NCBI GenBank assembly: GCA_963556145.1
Contig: OY744470.1
Coordinates: 1,054,001 to 1,118,000 of the forward strand
DNA length: 64,000 bases
Direction: 5' to 3'
Origin: Hygrocybe punicea
Taxonomy: Eukaryota; Basidiomycota; Agaricomycetes; Agaricales; Hygrophoraceae
Position numbers and translations under genes: made by a program. This document shows, one piece after another, positions 55,741-64,000 of this stretch; within the stretch, counting starts at the first letter, position 1; each line of letters starts with the position of its first letter. A model generated the notes under the pieces. It was not told the DNA's origin and ran no database searches. It worked only from the letters and a program-made list of their open reading frames with translations.

Positions 55741-55750
55741 TGTCCACCCC

Positions 55751-57616
55751 TCAAGAATCTCCAGCTGCAGAACTTTCCAACCCCTTGAACACCTTCAAGA
55801 TTGAAGCAAGATTACCCCAAGTTACATCAGGTTCTGGAAATGGGCATATAAAGTATTTTTGATGCTCCAAGTAACTCCTCTTGCAGGGTGCAACAAAGTC
55901 AGGTTGAGTTATGGCTTTTGAAGTTGACTGACATCTGTCACATCTCAAACTGCAATGATCTTTATTCATGCTCAACATCATGAACATCGCGGTCAAGCAT
56001 TATGGACATTCTGGCAAGGCCAGACCCCAATGTTGGTCAGGGTTAGTTCTCACCAGTTCTGTAGCATCAACTTTCTGCTGGACATTGAGAATGAATAGCA
56101 GAATCAAAGTGTGGGTAAGGAGATGTTGATGGTTGAAAGACCCTGAGGAAACACCAGAGGCGGTAGCAGCAGGAAATGAGCGGGTAGTATCTACATTTGG
56201 TCCACAAGTACTGGTGAGTTCATCTTTGCATGTCGAATAATGGAATCCATGACGTTGACTGATTTCAACTGACAAAGGAAAGCCAGCTCTATGAAGGTTG
56301 GAAGAGCCTCCACAACCTTGATGGGGGTGAGGATCTTCCTACCAAAACCCAAAATCCAGAAGTATGAATTACTGAAAATGGATATATACATCTTCAATAA
56401 CAATATGTAGCAGTAGATGTTGATTCACTTACTCTTCTATAAGGCCCATCCAGGAATTCCAGCTTACTTGGTGGTAGAATGTGTGGCCACAGTGAGGCCC
56501 TTTGTGAAACTGTTGTCTTGAATAACTGCCTTGAACACAGAACCAAAGGCCATTTTGATAACCTTCAATTTACACGTCAATGAAATAAAATAATCCACTT
56601 TGAAACACAGGATGATGCACATTGTGAGGTAGATCCAAATCATTTTGGTTTTGACCAGGAGGTGAGTAAAGAATTTCCCCAGTTTCAACTGTGGTGTGTC
56701 TCTCCAGTATTGTAACAATGGCAGAATCCTTGAAGAGTTGCATCCACTCAGCACATTTTAAATGCATGTTCTTGAGTGAGTGACCACTGTTCATAAATGC
56801 ATGCATGGAGCAAAACTGGAGATAATTGAAGGTCAGCAAAATTCCTCATAAAGTGGTGAAAATTTTACTAGAACATTGTGCCCATGCTGGTAGAAACTCT
56901 GAAAATGTCCCTCAACATGCAAGAAAGCCAAGCTCCATCTGTCTAAATTTTCCTCACATGTGTATATGTGAAGATATAACAGCAGTCAGAGAGTACTTCC
57001 ATTGTTCAAAAACGACTTGCTCCACATGTTCAAGGTGTACTATATATTTGAATTGAGCAAAGCAATTGACTGAAATATAAGTTTCACCTTGAGGAAATTG
57101 GTCTGTTCCATGTTGTGCTTTATGCACAACCATGGTGTCCCAACCGGCGCATCCCAAGTGACACAGGCTGTTGCTCCTTCCCCTGTGCAAAGTGTAATGT
57201 TGCAGCCTTGGAAGCTGCAACTGACAAGATTCCCCCCATCAGCACAACCGTGGCAGAACTGTGTCACCAAGTTAGAAAAGTCATAAGTAAAACCATTAGA
57301 AAAGATTGCATTTACCATGTTTTTGATCATAATACCATTGCTCTCAGACCCAATGCTGGCCCCACTTTGGTGATCTAGGTTCACTTGACCAAACAATTGC
57401 AGGTGTCTTGAAGCTCCACTAAGATTGTTATCCATGGCATCCACAATCAAGATGCAATTAGGAAGCCCCATGGTTTCCCTTGAACCTTTTGAACCTTCAC
57501 TTGCTCGACATTGGATTGCTGCTTCCATTTCCGCAAGTTGTGCCCACTTTGGTAAGGGCCCATACAAAGATGCCTGTGATACTACAGTCAATGGTCCATG
57601 GACAACTGGATTCTAG
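55751..57616 (-). pseudogene. Transposon-type gene with Cys-rich (PHD-like) finger, decayed
   Basis: The most complete minus-strand piece is 57040-57591: LPNCILIVDAMDNNLSGASR, RHLQLFGQVNLDHQSGASIG, then FCHGCADGGNLVSCSFQGC and CNITLC..GATACVTWDAPV. The C-x2-C-x7/8-C-x4-C pattern resembles a PHD-like finger. Downstream minus-strand pieces at 56570-56839 (CAEWMQLFKDSAIVTILERH) and 55751-56275 look like further exons of the same decayed gene. I do not recognise the element family. Confidence 0.45.
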
Positions 57617-58869
57617 TAGGCAGTCTTGCTTTCTCACAGTCATGTGAATTTGGTCACCTTTGAGACTTGTCAACATTGATGTGGCATAGCATGCTCCAAG
57701 CTATTCAATTAGAGGCTAAAGGTAAGCTGTTAGTGATAGGTTTCTGTGTTGCTGATATGCATGCTGCATGTCTGAGGTCCAATTCTTATATTTTACTATT
57801 TTTATTAGTTAGTTTTTGTTATGTACTTATTTTAGCACAACTAGCACAAGGGAAATTATAGGTTGGAGGAGTACTAACTGATAAATTATAGTCAACTTCA
57901 TAGAGGGCAATGTCATACTGACTTGAGAGGAACATACTGTGAAGTGGGATGGATAACAATGCATTTGTCTGCTCGCATTCACTGTAATCTACACATCTCT
58001 TTGATACAACAAGGATCAGAGATTGGAATGGATCAATATATAGTGGAAAGAAAGAAAACATACTCTAAAGAGACAGGGAGAATGGAAATCACATGGGAAA
58101 ATAACCTGAAAGAGTTTTGAAAGGAAGACAAAGACAATCCTATGACAAAAGAAGAAAGGGGTTAGAGAAAGAAAGGAATTAAAGGGTTATCTGTCCAGGA
58201 TGAAATGGAGCAGTACATGAATGAAAGGTGAATGATTATCTGACAGCAGGGGGACCGATCTGACTCCAGGATTCTTTATCATGGTCCACAACTTTGTTGG
58301 AGATGATTGCAAAAGAATTGAGAGGTTGCATTCATGGTCATGAGCCATCGCAAAGTCACAAAGTGTCAAGGTTGTTTTGACAGATAGCTGTAGAAGCAAT
58401 CCATAAAAGTCACACTTACCAATCTGAATTCTGATGTGGTGGTTATTATACCAACAGTGGAACACAATGAAAGAGAATGTTGTTGCTGATCCAATACCAG
58501 GAAACTGGGTTGTTGTTTATCAAGGAGTCAGACATATGCCAAGGAGATGTCATGCCTAGGAATGATATGCCAGAATTCATATGTGACCCCTATTGATTCT
58601 CATGATACCCTTCCTGTTTCCATTCTACCTTCAGATTCTGACCCTGCCTTTGATACATCCTCCTATTTTCATTTTGATTCCTCCTTGTCTCTCAATTCAT
58701 CTTCTGAAGAATTTTATTTCTCATTCAAGCTCAATTTCTCTGCAAATCTGCTGTTTTCAACTGTGGATGCACTATCTTTATTGTCAACTCTCCATTCTCA
58801 CCTTGTGAAGTTATCCTTGGCAGCTAAACATGCATGTGCCTGATTTTACTCTGGGAACCTGATACCCCC
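57617..58869. other. Repeat-rich, no recognised gene
   Basis: Plus-strand frames at 58547-58843 are Ser/Leu/Phe-rich with no domain. The rest is AT-rich. Confidence 0.3.
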
Positions 58870-59510
58870 AGGAACATCACAACAAGTACAACATCAACCT
58901 GGACAGATTCTTGTGCCCTAAAGAAGAAAAACTTAGCCACTTTCTTATCAAAATACAAGAAGCCACCTTCACTTGGAACAAATCTGAGAAAGGACAATTT
59001 AATACTGATTACTTCCTGCCCATCCATATCCCAACTGTGCCTCACACACCTTTGGTTCACAAAAACATTCCAATTCTGCCCAGGATCCTAGCAGAGGTTG
59101 TGTGAATTATTAAGAATAAGATTGCCACTGGTACTTATAAGCCTTCCAACTCCTGCTACCAGTCCTGGTGGTTCTGCATTATCAAGAAGGATGGTATTAG
59201 CTTGTACATAGTCCATGATTTACAACCACTCAATGCTGTCAGTATCCAGGCCCCATGGTCCCTCCCATGACAGAACAACTAGCTGAGTCCTTTGGTGGAC
59301 ATTCATGTTACAGAACCTTGGATCTTTTTGTCTCTTTTGATCAGTGGCTTGTACATCCAGATTCTCATGATTATATGACCTTTCAGTTCCTGCTTGGTAC
59401 CCTTCATCTCACACATATTGCAATGGGATATATGAAGTCACCTCAGATCATGCATGGGGATACTACATATATGGTCTATTCTATTCTAATATCCTTTTAG
59501 TCGTGCACTC
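58870..59510 (+). pseudogene. Ty3/gypsy reverse transcriptase fragment (copy 4)
   Basis: It repeats the 11177-11520 block and continues further: DGISLYIVHDLQPLNAVSIQ, then EQLAESFGGHSCYRTLDLFV (LDL aligns with the first catalytic Asp), TFQFLLGTLHLTHIAMGYMK and MHGDTTYMVYSI. Stops at several points make it inactive. The YxDD-containing segment is not seen; other sequence takes over at about 59515. Confidence 0.8.
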
Positions 59511-59514
59511 ATCG

Positions 59515-60378
59515 CAAAAGAAATAGAAGGCCTTCGCAGAAATTTCAGTAACAACATTGTTAACACAGTCATATGGCAGACATTTCCAAAACCCTCATGC
59601 CATCTCCTACCTCCTTACTCTTCCCACCATGTGGCCAAACATGGTGTACACACTAGTAGCCTTCTCCTGCCTCCTTGCCCTCCCCAGCACCCTCCCCAAG
59701 TGGCCAAACATGGTGTACAAACTTTCTGGCCCATAATGTCACCCTCCCCAACACCAGACCACTTCATCTGTGTTGAACCCAACTATCACTTCATCGAGAT
59801 CCTCCTTATGGTTGGTGGCACATTTACATTTTCTATATCAAGAAACCTGTCTGCTTTGACAGCTCTGGCAATGTCCATGTCCACCGGCTTATTATGACTG
59901 TCCTCTCTTGTTGCCCTTCCTGTTCTGACATTGATTGGATGTGCTGTGAAAGTAACTGGCAAAATGGTCGCAAATTTGTAACAACCAAATTTCAAGGTGA
60001 TGGTCACCATTTGCAAAGCATCTGTGACAACACCATTAGGCTGCCATTCATCACCTGTCAAGGTACTAGGTGTGTTTACCTTTCCCTGGATGGGTGAAAT
60101 ATTGATGTTGAACTGGAATCATTTTCTATTGCACCCTCATCCTCAGATAGCACCAAGGTTGCAAGGAAGAAACCGAAGGTTGCAAGTAGGGATGCTGTCA
60201 GAGGGCAAATGTGGTACTCAGCAACTTTCCAGGATGGCAGGTCTGGAATGAGAAAGATGTCATTGTATGCCAGTGATGTTGGGGAGTTTCCTATGGAGAG
60301 ATAATTGGGATCTTCAGAACTTGGCTTTGGTTTCATGCATATCTCATTCACTCAGTATGTATCCTCTATGCCATATAT
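59515..60378. other. Unassigned sequence splitting the gypsy pol region
   Basis: A duplicated segment GTGGCCAAACATGGTGTACA lies at 59630-59649 and 59700-59719. An antisense frame at 59786-60061 has no known domain. It may be a secondary insertion between RT and RNase H. Confidence 0.35.
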
Positions 60379-60469
60379 ATGTATATCACTAACATACTGC
60401 AAATGAAGGGCTGGAACAAAACGGAAGCTTCCCTGGGGTTACAAATGGACGGTGATTTTGGTTCAAAAC

Positions 60470-61270
60470 TAGAGTGCTATATGGATATTCTGGAAGAGAA
60501 GATGAATGGAATGTTGCTGATGCTGGGAAGGTCCAAAAATTTTGCGACTGGTCCCCACCAAAGAATGCAACTGATATACACACATTTCTCAGTACTTGTG
60601 GACTTATGCAGATAGTAATCAAGGATTTTGCTATGCACACCAGGCCCTTGGTTTATCTTACTCAGAAAGGAGTACCCTTCAATTTCCAGGCCATGGAACA
60701 GGCCACTTTTGACTTCTTAAAACATGCTGTCATCACTTGTATTGTGTGCCATCAAATGCCAAATGGATTGAGAAGTTATTTTGACCATAGATTCATTGGT
60801 TATTGGCATTGGATTCATTCTCATGCAGATCCATGACAATGGAAAATGCTACTCTAGCCAGTTTGGCTCCATCACGTGGAACAACCATGAAGCACACTAT
60901 TCCCAGGTGAAACTGAAGTTATTTGGCCTTTTCTATGCCCTGAGCATTCCATGGCAGACCAACTCTCCTACCAACCTCCAACTGAAGCTGATCCACCTGA
61001 TACCGATGACTTTCAAGAATGGATTCACTGGTTGGGAATCTGTCAACTACAGGCCTTTTCAACTCAATCTATCCAACTGTGTTTTTGCAAAATCCATTCT
61101 ACATCACTTGAGATGGATGAAGGCAACCTTGAAACTCAATGTGTGACAATGCACATACAAACCATCAACCTAAAGGTGGCCTATATTCCTTTGGAGAAGA
61201 AAATGAGAAGTTTGGACTTAAATCTTGGTCACTTGGACAATTGTGTAGATTGGTTAGAGTACCCTCCTTG
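60470..61270 (+). pseudogene. Ty3/gypsy RNase H fragment
   Basis: GKVQKFCDWSPPKNATDIHT, FLSTCGLMQIVIKDFAMHTR and PLVYLTQKGVPFNF match the RT-RNase H connection. YSSQFGSITWNNHEAHYSQV and KLFGLFYAL match the RNase H core. DTDDFQEWIHW matches the later linker. Several frame changes occur, and the strand agrees with the RT fragment at 58870-59510. Confidence 0.8.
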
Positions 61271-62439
61271 ATTTTTTTGATTCTTTTGCTGCTTCTTTGT
61301 CTTATTTTCCTTTCCCCCATTTTCCTTTCTCTCACATAGCTGGCTGGGGACAGTCAGTTTTTCCATTAGGCCTCCCACTATGCAACCACCCCCACTATAT
61401 GGCCTTTCCCTCTTACTTCTTCTCCTCCTGTGAGCTACTCACAGTACCTGGGAAAATTGGAGAGAGGAAATGACAAAAGATAGGGATACATGACACAACA
61501 AAGGTAGTAGGGTTTGCATTGAAAGGCAAAGATCAGAGTGGATAGGAAGAAGAAAAACACAGGGAGTGCAAATAGACATCAGATGGAGAGGCAACTTGGA
61601 GGAATGGTCAACAAATGCAAATAGATTACAAGGAATATATAGCAAATTGTACAAGGGGTGCAAGAAATACCAAAAGAGAGGAGATACAGATGTTATATTC
61701 TATGATATATGTATTGTTTGCCTAGATCAGGTGTTAATCCTGTGCACAACACTAATGAAACTGTGATATACTTTTTATTTTCTTGCTGCATGTTGAGATC
61801 TGTGATTCATATGTATGCTTGCTTCTTTGACTAGTGACTTCCCTCTTTTGCCCACTTCTGGCCTTTCAGGACTTCCTCAGAGCCAGTGGGAAATTGTTGC
61901 CCTCAAAGGTCAGGATGGCTTTCAGTAATATTCATCTGAAGGCCTCATGAAGATGTTCAGGCAGTAGGAGGGGGGACAGGAGTGTATACTGTGGTTGGAC
62001 CTGGTAGGCCAGCTCCTGGAAGAATCCTGCCAATGCTGAAGGGTGAGGATGAAGCATGTCTGCAAAAATTCCACTCATGCAGGGTCAAGAATCATGGCAT
62101 GACTGTTTATGCGGTCTGGACAAATCATGTGGGCTTCAAGTGCAACCTGCAGTAAAAGAATCACTGCAATCTTGCTTTGAACTGCACAAGTGCTCAAAAG
62201 GACATAAACAAGCGTCAAAAAGACAGATCCAATGTCGTGCCATGGATGGTGAAGGAATTGGTCTAGTTTGGGCTTCATGGCAATTCATCCACCATGGTAC
62301 ATCCCTTCCTGATCGCAATAGCAGTTGTAGACATCTTGTCCACAACAACCAATGTATAAATACCATAAATCCTTTGCTCTGCCCTCCAATTCAGGCATCT
62401 GCACAAAGGATTTGCTGGCTGTATTTTGAAGCACTGCCC
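61271..62439. other. No recognisable gene
   Basis: The plus-strand frame at 62056-62445 has normal composition but no domain that I know. The rest is low-information repeat sequence. Confidence 0.3.
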
Positions 62440-63084
62440 CTATAGCGACTGATTAGGCAATATATATGGGAGTTCCCTACAGCACAAAAAGCTGATTAGA
62501 CTAGATGTATCGTAATGACCAATAATAATCCATACAGTACAGGTCACCAACTCCTTCACCAATCTAGGTTCTTCAGAGGTAATTGGATCAGAACATTGGC
62601 TTGATGCATTGGTGAGGTCATTCCGAATGGACTCAGAAAGGTCAGTCATGTCATAGTATTCACTGCAACACTGAAAGATTGTTTCTCCTGCACCATTGTC
62701 AGGGGCAAGGAGCAGACCATGGCTATGATTGCCATCATTGCTGGAACATACTTATTTGAGCTTGGCTCAAGAAATGCCATGTCAGTTGACTTACCCATTT
62801 GACTTTCCAAGCACATCATCAATAAATTTGGGTTTCCCATGTTCAAGTAAACTCTGGGCATCTTCAAGTTTACGATGTGTCAGATGCATTTGAATGTTGT
62901 TAAGGCTCATGTCATGGTGAATCACATGCCACTCCACTACTAGGAAACGATGGACTGTGGAAATGTGTTCTTCATTTGGTGTAAAACGATTAGACTCACC
63001 TTCCAAAATGCCATATATAGCTTTTAACAGATCACCGACACTTTCGCTTTCCTGCAGTGGCTTTCTGGTACTTCCCAGGACCAA
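62440..63084 (-). pseudogene. FunK1-type fungal protein kinase relic
   Basis: The best stretch (62791-63084) reads KPLQESESVGDLLKAIYGIL, then HRFLVVEWHVIHHDMSLNN, then KPKFIDDVLGKSNG. This matches the FunK1 order, with the catalytic loop 'HRDMS..N' mutated to HHDMSLNN and the family-specific 'FIDDVLG'. The remaining frames downstream are not in register. It is a short inactive remnant. Confidence 0.55.
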
Positions 63085-63616
63085 CTGTAGTTTCAGTTAG
63101 GATTCTCAACCTGAGCCTGGACAGTGGTGATGACTTCATGATCACTACAATCAAACCTCCAATCTATGAGGTAAACTATGCCTGGTACAATGCCAACTTT
63201 GATGAATCATATCTAAGATTCATGCTTCACAAAATTGTCTTGACTCCTCTCGGTACGTGTCCTTGATTACCATCACTGTGTTCAGTCTTGCTTCCCAGCC
63301 AAATGAAGGTTCTCCTTCTCCAGAAGAAAATGGGCCAACCATTCTTGTACATTTTCCTGTATGCTTGAATGGTCCACATGACCCACTGTGGCACTGTTTG
63401 TATCAATCATGTGAGAGTCTCACAAAGTTCTTGCCAACTATCAGATAAGATGATCATCAGTGTATATGGTCTAAGAACATACTAGTATACTGCCTTTGAC
63501 ATTGTCATCAACCAAACAACCAAAGTAAAACACAGTGATGGTTTTGGTTTGGAGGTTGATATTGCTCAAGTTTACAACCTGGCAGAGCTGGACAAAATTT
63601 GGAAAGGTGTTGCACC

Positions 63617-63936
63617 TAGGGAAATGCAGGGATAAGGGTAAATCCTTTTCCGCAGGTATCCGTACTCTTAAGAGTACGAGTACGGATACAGATTCTCGTA
63701 TCCGTGGGCTTCAAAATGAGTCAGAGATCATCCAAAACGGTCAAGAATTGACTGAGATAGAGACTAAACATTGATTGGACTCTATCTCAGTCAATTCTTG
63801 ACCGTTTCAGGTGATCTCCGGCTCATTTTGATCGCGAATCCGTGGGTAAAATCCGTGGATATTGCATCCATATCTGTGGGGAGTACGAGTACGGATACAG
63901 ACAAATGTATCCTGGGATTACCCCTGCATTTCCCTA
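63617..63936. mobile_element. Foldback MITE of hAT type, 320 bp
   Basis: Terminal inverted repeats TAGGGAAATGCAGGG and CCTGCATTTCCCTA are flanked by perfect 8-bp duplications GTTGCACC (63609-63616 and 63937-63944). The interior is a long palindrome: AAACGGTCAAGAATTGACTG is followed by its complement CAGTCAATTCTTGACCGTTT. GAGTACGAGTACGGATACAG occurs as direct copies near 63676 and 63880. There is no coding capacity. Confidence 0.9.
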
Positions 63937-64000
63937 GTTGCACCCCTCAACCAAGGGGGGAAGAGTTCGGTTCATGGAGACAAAGGACAGGATGGAGAGA

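Overview
The window reads as nuclear DNA of a filamentous basidiomycete, most likely an Agaricomycete. Introns are short (about 45-70 nt, almost all GT..AG) and dense. The genes and repeats belong to families typical of mushroom-forming fungi: a multi-exon 7TM protein, a FunK1-like kinase remnant, DUF6589- and DUF6532-like transposon proteins, and an intron-bearing tyrosine-recombinase retroelement. No rRNA, tRNA or CRISPR was found. The species cannot be named from the sequence.

There are two gene islands and two transposon-rich blocks. Island 1 (1-7.6 kb) holds RPAC1 (truncated at the window edge), a patatin-like lipase, an HtrL/YibB-like type II membrane protein, diphthamide synthesis DPH5, a small secreted Kex2-processed repeat precursor, and a ten-exon 7TM protein. 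Between 7.6 and 10 kb are unresolved coding-like fragments and a frameshifted nucleotidyltransferase relic. Island 2 (39.2-47 kb) holds a five-exon Agaricomycete-specific gene with a possible PD-(D/E)XK-like motif and an OPT-family oligopeptide transporter.

The block at 10-39 kb is a nest of mobile elements: Ty3/gypsy debris, a solo LTR, tandem repeats, a 4.6 kb Ngaro/DIRS-type retroelement with complete RT, RNase H and recombinase, a DUF6589 fragment, a non-autonomous hAT with perfect 8-bp target duplications, a Ulp1-protease element, and a LINE. The LINE is interrupted inside its RNase H region by a small non-autonomous LTR element. The block at 47-64 kb is more decayed: gypsy fragments, a second solo LTR in the opposite orientation, a DGxHR protein, zinc-finger element debris, a kinase relic and a foldback hAT MITE.

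The most interesting locus is at 5.1-5.75 kb. A small two-exon gene encodes a signal peptide followed by imperfect repeats ending in Ala-Lys-Arg. It lies directly downstream of a 7TM membrane protein on the same strand. It is a candidate unannotated secreted peptide precursor; pairing it with the 7TM protein is speculation from position only.
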